Position numbers and translations under genes: made by a program | Assembly: GCA_021442155.1 (NCBI GenBank) | Contig: CM038221.1 | Coordinates: forward strand, 48,183,648-48,247,647 | Direction of reading: 5' to 3' | Source of the DNA: Cymbidium sinense | Taxonomy: Eukaryota > Streptophyta > Magnoliopsida > Asparagales > Orchidaceae | DNA length: 64,000 nucleotides | Part shown: positions 12,824-24,740 of the stretch, piece after piece | Position numbering within the stretch: position 1 is the stretch's first letter | Layout: the number at the start of each line of letters is the position of its first letter | The notes under the pieces: model-generated | Told to the model about the DNA's origin: nothing | The model's database searches: none | Seen by the model: the letters and a program-made list of their open reading frames with translations, nothing else

Positions 12824-13800
12824 ATGGCTGAAGGCACAAGACACACAGCAAAACTATTGAGGAATGTAACACAAAACACAAATCAAATGCAATCCATCAC
12901 TATGATACTCAATGATGTATCCGAGACTCTCTTCAATTGAAGAAAAATTGGAAAATAATGCACAAGAACAACAACAATCACGTATGTACCCAACCTCACT
13001 CAAATCTCTTTTCCTCCTAGACAACAAACTCAAAACAACAATAGGCTAGTGAAAGTAGACATGCCTAGATTCAATGGAGAGAATCCTAGAGGTTGGTTTA
13101 AGGCACCAATTCTTTCAATATTATAGCCTCTCGAAGACCAAAAATTCTTAATAGCATCTGTTTACATGGACGGACCAGCATTAAGTTGGTACCAATGGAT
13201 GCATCTTAATCACCAATTACACTCTTGGACACAATTTAAAGAGCAAGTTATTAGATTTGGCCCTCATTGTATAGAGATTTAAGGGTGAACTTGCAAAATT
13301 ACAAAAAACGGTCGACAATTTTATAGCAATTTGAGGAATTAGCAAACCAAATATCGATATTCCACAATTCTTGAGTTGCTTTGAATGGTTTAAGGCAAGA
13401 CATAAAAGGGAAGTTAGAGCATTGCTAGCTCCTGCGGCAAGCTTTCATAGCTAAATTGATGGAGGATGACTTGAAGATATAATACCAAGATATAACCCAA
13501 TTGAGCAATAACTCAAACGAATTATTCCAAGCTCACCCAAACATAAATCAACTAATTAAAGAACCTTATCACTCTTGTTGAGTAACATAAACAGTAAACA
13601 AAACCAACTATCAACCACCTTTCCGCCCACCCCACTAATGAATTAATCAAAACAATGGAATACCCAATAAACAAAACATTCCCATGAAATTGACAACACA
13701 AGGATGAAAGAAGAAGAAGGGATTATGTTTTAATTGTGATGAGAAGTATCACAGAGGTCATATTTGCAAATCAAAAATGTTTACTCTAAGTAATCAATGA
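12824..13800 (+). pseudogene. Chromovirus gag, frame-broken
   Basis: Begins ATG at 12824 ('MAEGTRHTAKLL'). Recognisable gag pieces follow: 'VDMPRFNGENPRGWF' near 13050-13100, a 'SWYQWMH' block near 13180, and a CCHC zinc knuckle at 13726-13770 (CFNCDEKYHRGHIC, spacing C-X2-C-X4-H-X4-C). Gag packages the element RNA. Stops and small indels divide the frame. Confidence 0.8.
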
Positions 13801-13914
13801 GGACCAAGACCGGTATTTACAGAAAATGAGTGGAAATACAAAATCAAGAAGAATTCACGAAATCACCTCAATGCATTTACAATTCTCAGAACCTTGAGAT
13901 TACAAGGTTTAATT

Positions 13915-16900
13915 GGAAATAAAAGGTACAAGTTTTGATTGACGGTGGATCTACCCACAATTTCATTCAATCAAAATTAGCAAAATTTATTGATTTTAAA
14001 ATCACTCCGACAGATTTCAAGTATTAGCAATGGGAAACTTTAAAATGCTCGGGCATATGTTCTAATCTCCTATTCAACTACAAGGCAATACTTTTATTAC
14101 AGTTTCTCTGCTACCATGCAAGGAGGCGATATAGTTTTGGGGTTCAATGGTTAGAGCGGTTGGGTGAATGTACATTTGATTACAAGAAGCTAACAATGAA
14201 ATTCTACATTAATAATTAGTACAATTACAAGGAAATCTGACAGCAGTGGGCGAATCTCCCTTCATCGGGTTCACTAAGTTGCGACAAGAAGAAATATTAT
14301 CATGCTTTCAAATGAGTCAAATAGAGGAAAGCAGTCCTCTATAGTAGAATTCAATACATTGCCAGAAATACAACAAGTATTACACTTACCGAGTTATTTC
14401 AAAACCCAAAGGCTTACCCCCAAGCGATATAGACCATCATCTCCATACATGGAACTCATGTGAGAGTTAAAAATTACAGTATCCACATTTTGAGCTGAAT
14501 TGAAAGATTAATTAAAGAAATCGAAAGTGGTATAATCGAGAAAGTATCGTCCTTTCTCTTTCTTTATTAATCAAAAGAGAGGTTCAGTAGATTATAGAGC
14601 CCTCAATAAAGTTACTATACGGCGATTCCCTATTCCAACTCTGAGAACTCATGGATGAGTTATATGGAGTGTATTTTCTAAAGCTGGATCTAAGGTCGAT
14701 ATCACCGATAAGAATGGCAAGGAAGACATTTATAAAAGCGACCTTTAGAACTCATGAAGGACACTATGAGTTTACGCTATGCCTTTTGGACTCACAAATG
14801 CACCTTCAACATTTCAAGCTTTAATGAATACCTTAAACCATTCCTAAGAAAGTTTGTTTTAGTATTTTTGATGATATTCTCATACTGAGACATTAGAACT
14901 ACATCAATATCATCTACAAGAAGTGAAACAACTCAAACAAAGATTCAATGTTTATTAAACCCTCAAAATGTTCATTTGTACAAGAAGAATATTTAGGTCA
15001 CATCTTATCCCAAGGCATACAAGTGGATCCCAACAAGATTCAAGCAAACATGGTACCTAATTCAAAGAATTAAGAGGATTTTGGGTTTAACGGTTACGTA
15101 AAATTTGTCAAGAATTATGCGCTTGCTTCCCCTAACATCTATGTTAGCAAACGATTTGATTAGGAAGAATCAACAATAGCTTTATCAAATTAAAGCAAGT
15201 AATGACAACATTACCGATAGCATATCAAACTTTGCTCAACCATTTATCATTGAAACAGGATGCATCAGTGCGAATAGAGCGGTTCTCACACAAAACAAAC
15301 ATCCAATTGCTTACTTGTAGAAACTTTCACCGCTTTAAAAAAACATCAACATATGCAAGAGAATTATATGCTATAAGAAGCGTTGCAAAGTGGAGACAAT
15401 ACTTGCTAGGAAATAAGTTTACCATCGAACGATCAACAAAGCATAAGAGAATTAATCGACAAACAATTCAAACCCACGACAAAGATTTTAGTCAAACTTA
15501 GGTATGATTATAGTATTGAATATAAACCGGGCATTACAAACAAAACAGCGTGCGTCCGGAAAAATGTTTAACAGGACTTGATTAGGATCAACAGACTCCT
15601 TAATGTCATTAAACTTCTCGATATACTCAAATTCAATGGTCTTATGCGACAAATTAAAGAAGAAACTACAAATCTTGAACTACAAAAAAATGCAATAAAT
15701 AGCGACACAATTGTTTCCAAAACATAAATATCCGAGAGGACTAATATACTATAAAAGCGAGATTGTCATATGCGTAATTCGATCTCAAATCTAATTATCA
15801 GAGTTACATTCTACACCAACCGGAGGGCATGGGGAGTTCATAAAACATGGGCTAGAATTACTCAACAATTCTATTGGAAAAAAATGAAAAAGATATACAA
15901 CATTTCATAGCAACTTGCCTATATGTCAACAAATGAAATATGATACTCAAAGGCCGAGGTTACTACAACCTCTTTATGCATAACATTTGGGAAGAAGTAT
16001 CAATGGATTTTATTACAGGTCTACCAAAGTCTCATAACAAAACTGCTATACTAGTGGTGGTAGACAGATTGTCAAAGTATGCACATTTCTCAGCCTTACC
16101 AACCAGTTTTACAGCAGCCTACATAGCCCATATATTTGTTTCAGACATTGTCAAATTGCATGGGATACCCAAAGGAATAATTGCTGATAGAGACCCTATA
16201 TTCATGAGTAATTTCTGGCAAGAAATATTCAAACTCAGTGGTACTACATTAAGCCACATCCTCATCCATCAGACGGATGGATGGACACAGGTGACTAACG
16301 AATATTAGAACGATCTAAAGAGTTTTGTTATGGACACTAAGACTTACAATTTATTTGCGAGTTTTCTATAACATACATCCATCAATACTTCAACCAAAAT
16401 GACTCCTTTCCAAGCGGTTTATGGTAGAATTCCTCCTACATTAATTCCATATGAGGGCTACAAGTACTAGTCAGTAGACTGATATTACAACAAAGAGACC
16501 AAATCATACGATCACAAATTTACAACAAACAAAGCAATGAAACAAATGGCGATAAGCATGGAGACATTCAATTACAAGTCAATGATTTGGTATTGGTCAA
16601 AATACAACCTTACGCAAATTTGGTGTGATACACCAAATTACAAAGAAGGTATTATGGACCTTTTAAAGTGCTACACAAAAAATAGAAGAGTAACTTACGA
16701 GTGGAACTACCTCCAAGCGGATACATAATGTTTTTCATATATCCCTAAAACCTTACAAAGAAGATACAACTATACATCCACACACTTATCAAATCAATTG
16801 AGAAGGACAAATGATTATTAGACCAATCAAGATGTTGGATCATAGAATTATACTCGAGAGGAGATCAACAAATCAAAGAAGTATTAATACGGTGGGAAGG

Positions 16901-16970
16901 CTATCGAAGCAGATACCTCTTGGATTTGAGAAATAAAAAGAAATTTACCAATTTGACCTTGAGGACAAGG
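13915..16970 (+). pseudogene. Chromovirus pol (PR-RT-RH-IN-chromodomain), frame-broken
   Basis: Aspartic protease near 13925-13990, reading 'VLIDGGSTHNFIQ' where families usually have D-[ST]-G, so the middle active-site residue is changed. Reverse transcriptase from about 14420: 'VDYRALNKVTIRRFPIP' at 14588, and the 'FFDDIL' catalytic block near 14862-14885. RNase H-like residues lie at 15200-15540, including 'NKHPIAYL'. The integrase core at 15940-16308 has 'VSMDFITGLPKSHNKTAILV' and 'GIIADRDPIF', two of the three catalytic acids. At about 16880-16970, 'VLIRWEGY' and later a 'NLTLRT' stretch match a degraded chromodomain, which targets chromoviruses to marked chromatin. Multiple frameshifts. 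Confidence 0.85.
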
Positions 16971-16987
16971 TCGGTCTGAAGGGGTAA
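16970..16987 (+). other. Polypurine tract before the 3' LTR
   Basis: Purine-rich 'gaaggggtaa' immediately upstream of the 3' LTR, the usual plus-strand priming site of LTR elements. Confidence 0.6.
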
Positions 16988-18118
16988 TGATATGAACACA
17001 TATCCCCAAGCCATCACAGAGACCAAAAAAAAGGCCAAATTGGCTAAAAGACTTCATTAACAACTAGCCAGAAGAAGATCCAGAATAAACAGAGAATAAA
17101 TCAATAGGTAAATAAATAAAATAATTAGCTTTTACAGAGGATTTCCAGACTACATAAAAGAAAATATCACGACGGTCCCAGAGTGATTACAAGAAGAATC
17201 AAAGTATAACATATAACAAACTAGAGGATAACGAAGATTAATAAGCATGAGATCAAGAAATCTAACGGCCGACATCTAAACAAGATTAATAGCATGAAGA
17301 TCAAGAAGTCTAACTAACTACGGCAGGCAAGACTCTAAAGAGAGTGGTTACAAAGAGAAAAACCTTCTAGAAGAGCGAGAACAAAGACTATAAATAGGCG
17401 AGAAAATCACAGAAAGGGTTGAAGAATTTATCTCAAGAACTCCTCTCTAATTTCTTCTTCTCCTCTTTCTGGTCTTTCTCTCCCTCAGCTCAATTCTCAC
17501 GGTGGAAAACCGAAAAAAACACGGCATGAAATCCCGGATCTCCTCCAAATTCTCTCCTGGTTAGGCATCTCGGGACCTTCTGCGGTGGATCTTCCTTGGA
17601 TCGACTCAGTGATCTCCTCTTTCTCCCTCGATCTTCCCTCGAACCTAGAACCCGAAGCGGCGCACAGCAATGAGCAAATGAATTAGGTTTACTCGATTCA
17701 ATCCGAATCGCATTTGCCACCGATGCGACACTGTTTTCCACTCCACCATCAAACCATCGAAGATCAAGCGTCAGAGGCAACATCTATTCCACTCACCTCG
17801 GAAGGAAAGGAAACGTGATCAAAACAAAGATCCAAGGGCGGTCATTACACGGATCCAACGGTTTTCCAAGAGTCTAAGAAGAACGCAATCAAGTGAGCCC
17901 ATCCAACGAGAAAAAAGGCTAGATCCAACGGATCGAAGCTCAACCGATTCCTTCCTTTACTCAGGGTTAACTCAATTGGAAAGGGTTTAACTCATTTTCT
18001 TGACTCAACTCACACCCACAACCCAATTGAGCAGAATTAACTTGAATTATTCCCTCAAGCTCTGTATCGGACAGTACAATTAATCAGATCTCAGTAATTA
18101 CGTAAAAGAACCTTATCA
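16988..18118 (+). repeat. Chromovirus 3' LTR
   Basis: Starts TGATATGAACACATATCCCC and ends CTTATCA; 1131 bp. The TATA box is at 17389-17397. It aligns along its whole length with the 5' LTR, with many short gaps on both sides (for example 'acagag' present here near 17138 and absent at the matching place in the 5' LTR). Confidence 0.9.
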
Positions 18119-18140
18119 TGTTCGATATGCCAAACGCTTT

Positions 18141-18141
18141 A

Positions 18142-18184
<43 letters not shown>

Positions 18185-18195
18185 TTATTATTTAT
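18141..18195. repeat. (ATT)n microsatellite
   Basis: Trinucleotide repeat of about 14 units followed by T/A-rich imperfect sequence. Confidence 0.95.
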
Positions 18196-18360
18196 TTTTA
18201 TTTTTTTATGCCAAACTTAAAAATTCTAAATGAATGAAGTTATATTCCAATTCTAGCTGTTAAATAAAAATCCAAAATAGTTTTTTTTTTTCAAACAATA
18301 AAAAAATGTTTCAATGTGAGAGAGTCAAATTGTTTTCAACCTAAAAATAGTAAAACTTTA

Positions 18361-18900
18361 GGGGCTCTTTGGTTCCTAAAAAAAGAATACATTAAAGAAA
18401 TACATCTTAAAATGAATGCAATGTATTTGAATTACTTTAGAGTTGTTTGGTTAAAAACTCTACAAATACATTAGTTTATTTTTTTGTTCAGTAAAATAAA
18501 TGTAATATAAAATATTCTTGAGGTTGAAGCGGTGGCGGCGGTGGCCGGCGGCAAGATGCGGCAACCATAACGGCGCGAAGCGACGATCGATGATGACGGG
18601 GATGACCGGGGGGGTCGCAGGTGGTGGCGACGACGAGTGGTGAGCGGCAGCGAGTGGTTGGCGATATCGGAGAACAAGTGGCATTAATGGCAAGCGGTAC
18701 ATGGCGGTGACAAGTGGCTAAATGGGCTATCTTTACACCTATTATTCACCAAAATTCTTAAATACACCAAAAAATAACCTTTATATATTCTAATACATTA
18801 CCTTGGAAATTTTACTTTGCATCATGTCAAACACCAAAAAAGTAAAAACCCTTCCATTTACTTTATTTTATACCCAAAATTCAGCCAACCAAACAACCCC
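18361..18900. mobile_element. PIF/Harbinger-type MITE, 540 bp
   Basis: The termini are inverted: GGGGCTCTTTGGTT on the left and AACCAAACAACCCC on the right. They are flanked on both sides by TTA (18358-18360 and 18901-18903), the target duplication typical of PIF/Harbinger (Tourist) elements. The interior has no transposase, so the element is non-autonomous. It carries an unusual GC-rich core at about 18525-18670 (runs such as 'gcggtggcggcggtggccgg') inside an AT-rich element, possibly captured host sequence. Confidence 0.85.
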
Positions 18901-18903
18901 TTA

Positions 18904-19355
18904 AATTAAAAAAAAAAAAATCATTGTTCCGAAACTCAGAAAATAACAATAAATCAATAATTCAAGTGATAAATAAATCCATCCATTAATATTTAAAACG
19001 AAAAAGATAACCAATGGATTAGAATATAATAATTTCAATAAATAAATATCAAACGAGCAATAATACTTCAATCACCAAAATCTGCCAATGTAGACAATCG
19101 AATACAATACACTCAACGAACACATAACATGCAATAAAAAAGTTCTCAAATCTCAATCGGATCAACAGAGAACAAACATAAAATCAAAATAAATGACACA
19201 ACATACCACAAATTAGATGGCAAGCAATCTGATTGTAGAAATCAAAATTTATAGTCTTCATGAGGTTGAAAGTATAAGATTCCTAAGATATCTTGTATAT
19301 GTATTGTAAGTATGAGTTTACTATTCAAATAAAGAAAATTTTTTTGTAGTCATTG
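18904..19355. other. AT-rich, no gene seen
   Basis: Sequence between the MITE and the SKIP14-like locus, downstream of that gene's probable stop. It may include its 3' untranslated region; no clear poly(A) signal was chosen. Confidence 0.4.
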
Positions 19356-20980
19356 TCAAATTTTTCTCCTCTGGTCTTTTCGGATCTGTGGATGAGCAAT
19401 TTGCACAAAAATATTATCTAACAAAAATGTTTCTATGTACTTGCAGTTTTCAATGCATCTACCGCATTCTGCACACCTTTCGATGCAAGGGTAGCATGCC
19501 ATGCAGTCTGGCTCTTTTCTCCAGCAATTTTCATATGAAAAATCAAATATAGGCCTAGAATTTTTTATGATGAAAGATTTTGATATAATTGTAAATATTG
19601 TTATCCGTGAATGAAGATGTTATACCATCATGAAAGAAGTGCAGCTTGTGAGTTTTTATGAGAAGAAGCTCATTTGCTCCAACTAATGACCTCAGTTCTT
19701 CAATATCTTGTACGGAGCCAATGAAAGGACTAACAAGTTTTAGGGTTGACTTCGGCATCTTTGATTTAAGTCTTGAGATTGTTGAAGAGTCTATCAACAT
19801 CACCATACACATCGACGCTTTGTGCAATAAAAATATTGAAAATTACTACTTTTCTAATTACGAACACACATAATGCATAAGCAATGAATCAAAATCTATT
19901 ACACCAACCTTTTTTAGCACAGGGTTGTTGTCCAGTACTCTCTTCAAACCATCCAATATGATGTTTGAGCACTGCTTCAAAATTAGACATCGTAAGTTCC
20001 CGTGAGCCCCTTGTATTTGGTAGAAATCAACATCGGTTATCTTCACTCGAAGAATCAATGTGGATGTATCTCCATAGTGATGAATCATTCGAATAGCATA
20101 GTGTAATGATTTTACACCCTTTCAACGTAAGAAGATCCCATCCAAATATCCAAGTGATAAGAGTAATCCCTCATGCAGTTCACATCTCCATCGATGGCAT
20201 CTCTCTACCTATATGTATAATCTCTCTTCATCCTAAATGGATATATAGTGGCATCAACAACAGAACTAGAGAGGTCCATACATGAAACTAAAACTAAAAC
20301 CTCATTCATATCCTCATGAGCTCCAAAACATTCATCTCCAATCATAATAAGAACTGACTCTGAGAAGTCGTTGATTGAAGAAGAAGCCTCTTCCACTGTC
20401 CCAAATTCCTGGAAATTTTCTTCATCAATGACATCTAGAGCTGGTCTTAAGATGCCCACCTTATTGAAGTCAACTACAAAATTTACTAGAGTTTTGGACA
20501 TAGACAAACTAGCTTGTCTTGATAATAACCTGAATCACGAGTTCCACATATGATCCACCTTTCAATTCTAGATATCCTCTTGTAGATATCGATTTTGGAC
20601 ATCATGTTGTCCCAAATGGATCAAGAGAGATCTATTGGATCACACGAGCTAATCATTTTGACACAATCTTCAACTCTTCCACAATCTCTAGAGATTTTTG
20701 GATCATTAAGCTTCATCTCTTCCATAATCTCTACAAAAAGATCATCAAAATCGGTCTCATAATTAATAGGATCATATCCAATCCCCTCTGTACTTGCTGT
20801 AGATATACTTCCTTGGTTCATCCCAAACGGATCATCAGGCAAAAGATCTATAAGATCACATGAAGCATTCATTTTGACCCATTCTCCATCTCCTCCACAA
20901 CCTCCAAAGCTTTTGAAATTATTAATCAGCATATCTAGCCAATTATGCAAATGTAAGTATTTACCACTCTCACACATCAT
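19356..20980 (-). pseudogene. SKIP14: F-box protein SKIP14-like gene, disrupted
   Basis: Pieces in order along the minus strand match plant SKIP14, an F-box protein thought to recruit targets to SCF ubiquitin ligases. 20980-20800: 'CDLIDLLPDDPFGM', the N-terminal DPFGM motif. 20170-20090: 'ELHEGLLLSLGYLDGIFLR' then 'KGVKSLHYAIR', the F-box. 20088-19900: 'HGNLRCLILKQCSNIILDGL', then 'KRVLDNNPVLKKV', a leucine-rich repeat. 19820-19630: 'IGSVQDIEELRSLVGANELL', then 'HFFHDG'. 19530-19440: the Cys-rich tail 'CMACYPCIERCAECGRC'. The likely stop is at 19356. The frame is broken between several blocks, and a stop lies inside the F-box. The DPFG motif occurs a second time at about 20600-20660. A spliced leader further upstream is possible. 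Identity is inferred from motif order. Confidence 0.7.
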
Positions 20981-21412
20981 CGTGATGGATCAACGATGGC
21001 ACTCATAAAAAAGTGAAATTTCAAACAGCTCGGTTTGATGTGTTTCAGAATGGAAAATCTTTAAAAAAATCAATGCATTCTGAAAAAGATGAAAAAAATT
21101 GCATAATTAATTATCATAGCAATAATGCAATAATTCACAACGGCATAAATGATTAATACTTAAAGATTCCTAAAACATTAGGAGAAATATAACTTCCATA
21201 AAATCACCTTGCCTTTTAATATTGCTCCAACTTTCATCTAAAAAATAACACCAACCATGAAAGCAAGAACATCTACATGAGAATGTAACAAAAAAGAAAC
21301 AAAAATTATTAACCAGAAAATTAAAAAATAAAATACTACAATCATGTTAAGAAACCAAAAGATTTAAGCATCTAGTTTTCTTGTTGCAAAACTTGAACTA
21401 GTCGAGAACTTA

Positions 21413-22005
21413 CGACACTCTATTTATATAATCCACTTAAAAGGGAGCAAAATGAATTATAAAACAAAAAGACAGGAAGATATTTAGTATAAAAACCTTT
21501 TAGTAATCCAAGATTTAAAAGAAGAAAATTCATGAAACTGAATTATAATTTACAAACCATTATTAATCATGATACATAAAATTAGGTTAAAAAAGCATTG
21601 GGAATATCAAGAGACAAAATATGAAAACCAATTAAAAATAACAATCTAATTCGAAAGGAACAAAAATATTAATGTTACATATTTTTCTTCTTCAGCAGTA
21701 TAAACATCCTAGAATTTACGACATTTTATTTATATAATCCGGTTAAAAAGATCAAACGAACGTTACAAATTACTCAAAAAAACCAAACTAGAGGATTCTT
21801 AGTGCAAATAAATTTATTAGAAATTTCCAGGAAAATTCATCATAATTTAAAAACCATATGACAAATTATTGATACCCACAACACATCAAATGCTAGAAAA
21901 TACACAAGTTGGTCACAATGCCAATGTGAACAAAAATCAAATAAAAAGTTCAGAAAATAAAGGGCACTTGGAATATCAAAAGCACAATTTCAGCATGAAA
22001 CCATC
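21413..22005. repeat. Diverged tandem duplication, about 300 bp unit
   Basis: 'acgacactctatttatataa' at 21413 and 'acgacattttatttatataa' at 21718 begin two related blocks. Both later contain 'gaaaattcat', 'aaaccat' and 'ggaatatcaa' in the same order. It is AT-rich and non-coding, lying upstream of the SKIP14-like locus. Confidence 0.6.
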
Positions 22006-22059
22006 CTCCATAATCCTATGGTACTATCCCCGTCCAGTGATTTTTTTTTACATCAAACA

Positions 22060-22443
22060 CCCTAATCAACAAACCACCATGCCTTTCCTCTCCATCCTTT
22101 TCTAAATCTATATTTTACATCGAAAATATCACCTGAGCACACGAGAACCTGTCGTAACAACAGAGAATTTCCAGACAGAGATACAACAGCCAAATCTGCG
22201 TATTGAATAGAGAAGAAGACGTCCGTGTGCGCATAAATGGGAAGGAACGTGGCATGCAGAATTCGAATTTGAAGAAGGGGATGAGATGTGAGTATTTGTA
22301 AGAACAAGCAGATCAAAGCGGCTGCTGAAGGAGGAACGGCAAGGGGAAAGTTGTTGAGCGAGTTGTTGGGCATTGCCATGAGATTGTGCTTATTTTGCTC
22401 ACTATTTATTCATGGTTGGGCGGAGAGATTTGGCCCACGTGGG
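22060..22443 (-). promoter_or_regulatory. GC-richer island with palindromic G-box
   Basis: This block is less AT-rich than its surroundings. It contains the palindrome CCCACGTGGG at 22434-22443, a perfect G-box bound by plant bZIP and bHLH factors. Downstream on the minus strand is an open stretch (22379-22062) with no recognised homology. It might be the promoter and first leader exon of the SKIP14-like gene about 1.1 kb away, or of an unrecognised transcript. The assignment is an inference. Confidence 0.4.
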
Positions 22444-23799
22444 AGCTAGGAAGGAATTCTGGTTGAGGAGTTATTTATAGAAATTTTGTCTTTAAATATA
22501 CATTATTATAAACCTTTTTTATATTTCTATCAATTATTAATATAACAATTGTGATCTGATTTTAGATATCAAGTTAAATTTAATATATATATTGATATAT
22601 TCAAAATATGACTAATTCAAATCTGATGTCTATGATTTTGAGTACGTCAGACTTAAAATATCATCTTCATCAATTAAATCCCAAAACATTCTCAAATATG
22701 GTGTATTTATAAACTCATGATCTAACGAGCCAGATCTCATAATTCTTCATTTGGGCATCCAAATGCTCAAATACATCAAATGATTAAGGATTCATCATAT
22801 TCGATATATTTTAATTACAAAATTTCTTATATAAATAATTTATAAAATTATTATTATTAGAACAAATGATTGAAGATTATTAACATTATTAAGAGAGGAT
22901 TTATTATTAATATTACCACATTATTTATTATTATTAATTATTATTATTAAAAAGAGGAAGATTAAGAGAGGAAGAAGAGGAAAGCAACAAGAGGAAGAGT
23001 TATAAAGAAAGGAAGAGTCAGCGAGGAAGAAGGAAAAGCAGTGAGAGGAAGAGAGCTTAAGCAAGATCCTCGCAAGATCGCACAAGCAGATCGCACTCTC
23101 GCCTGCCATCAACCATCGCATTGTAACATTGTATCACGATTCCATCCCTCTAGCATTCTCACGATCGTTGTTGCGTTATTCTCTCTCTACAATTCTATAA
23201 TTATGAAGATTTTTCTAAGCTTTTCTTAAGCTGCGTGGTTTCCTCTTTTATTTATTAAATGCAGGTGTCTCTTGCTCTTTAATTCGTGTGTGTCTTAAAA
23301 TAAAAGCAAAAACTTTCTCTATCAGTTTTTTAAAATATATATATATGCTTTTTAAAGTTGGAATAATTTTGATATAATATAATATTATGAGTAAATGTTT
23401 TAATAAATTGAGATGTATCATGTAAGAAAAGTTTATGTCAAAATATTTTTGATTTAATTGATATTAAGTTTTTATATTTACTTTCATATTAATAAAAAAA
23501 TAAGAAATAAATTATAAATTTATATTTCACTCATCTTATAATACATTTAAAAGCCTCATTTTAATAAAAAAAAATCAACAATTATTTTATTTTATTTAAA
23601 TAGATTGTAATCATGAATCTAAATCAAATAAAATTATATAATTTAAGAATATTACAAAAATACATACTAAACTAATTTTAAATTTTAATTTTCTTAATCA
23701 ATGACTCATTTGATTTATTGAGGCTAAATTTGAAAATATAATATTAACTTTAGATTTAATAATTTCTTCAACTAGCATAAAATCTAATAAATTTATAAT
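22444..23799. other. Intergenic, AT-rich with a purine-rich patch
   Basis: No gene seen. 22950-23060 is rich in GAGGAA-type words; the rest is AT-rich. Confidence 0.5.
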
Positions 23800-24235
23800 T
23801 TACAAATAAAAAAATTAATTATTATTTTTAAATATAATTTAATTAACAAAGAATCAAATGATCCTTAGGTAATTTATTTTGGTCCATTTTTACCGAAGGT
23901 TACATAATAATGAAAATAAAAATATACCTTCCTATCAAGATTTACATATTTTCAAGAATATATCAACTAATCATTACTATTTATTATTTATTCTTATTTC
24001 ATAATAAGGTTTTAACTATATTTACAAATAAAAAAATTAATTATTATTTTTAAATATATTTTAATTAACAAAGAATCAAATGATCCTTAGGTAATTTATT
24101 TTGGTCCATTTTTACCGAAGGTTACATAATAATGAAAATAAAAATATACCTTCCTATCAAGATTTACATATTTTCAAGAATATATCAACTAATCATTACT
24201 ATTTATTATTTATTCTTATTTCATAATCAAAGTTA
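23800..24235. repeat. Near-identical 222-bp tandem duplication
   Basis: 'tacaaataaaaaaattaatt' occurs at 23801 and 24023, and everything between is repeated almost exactly up to 'ttcttatttcataat'. The only clear difference is one base in 'aatataattt' versus 'aatatatttt'. The two units are far more alike than the dispersed copy at 1045-1320, so the tandem step is recent. Confidence 0.9.
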
Positions 24236-24415
24236 TAGGTTTAATCTTAAAAGTACAAAACAATTTATTAAAAAATAATGCAATAGAATTTCTACTGATA
24301 GCAAAATCTTATGCAAGCTGTCCCTTGAAGTAAAAGGCCAAAGAATAATTGGCTTGGTGTTGAACCTCATCGCTCTCTGCGTGGCCTTTTTATCAATCTC
24401 AAAGTAATTGTATGG
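23935..24415. repeat. Dispersed repeat, related to 1.05-1.32 kb
   Basis: Shares 'agatttacatattttcaaga', 'tagcaaaatcttatgcaa', 'aggccaaagaataattggct' and the following T-rich tail with 1045-1320, same orientation. The tandem duplication above sits inside its first half. Confidence 0.7.
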
Positions 24416-24740
24416 TTATCTGATGGCTCAAAGGCTAAAAGATTAAAACATTATTGTGAATTCATATCAATTTGTTTCTGTTTTTTTTTTCCCACTATTT
24501 TTTTTTGTTGAAAATAAGGGTGAGAAATTACCCATTCATTCTTGCCAACCAAATTAAATCAGAAAAAAAAAAAAAACCATAATCCCAACATTTTGGCATT
24601 GAAATCTGAAAAGAAAATTCGTTGAGAACATTTCTACATTATAGTGATAGATTGCAGTGATCATACAGCATAAACTGTTCATCACACTACTGACACCTCA
24701 AAGTGAATGAAACCTTTCACTACTTGAGACAATTGATCTT
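24416..24740 (-). other. MAD2 3' flank
   Basis: Sequence after the MAD2 stop codon in the gene's direction, probably 3' untranslated region and flank. It includes an A/T-rich stretch near 24475-24580. No separate gene seen. Confidence 0.45.

Larger units (their letters stand above)
11648..18118 (+). mobile_element. Ty3/gypsy chromovirus, full-length but decayed
   Basis: A complete LTR retrotransposon of 6.47 kb: LTRs at 11648-12789 and 16988-18118, gag with one zinc knuckle, protease, reverse transcriptase, RNase H, integrase and a C-terminal chromodomain-like segment, in the order expected of Ty3/gypsy chromoviruses. Flanking 5-mers are TGTTA (11643-11647) and TGTTC (18119-18123), a target-site duplication with one mismatch. 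Every coding domain is split by small frameshifts and stops, so the copy cannot move by itself as read. It inserted at the end of the duplicated LINE segment. Confidence 0.9.

Noticed and set aside
17490..17783. 97-residue minus-strand frame
   Set aside because: Within the chromovirus 3' LTR; not kept in the 5' LTR and without homology.
18460..18702. Proline/histidine-rich minus-strand frames
   Set aside because: They lie wholly inside the MITE's GC-rich core; two overlapping frames are open only because of base composition.
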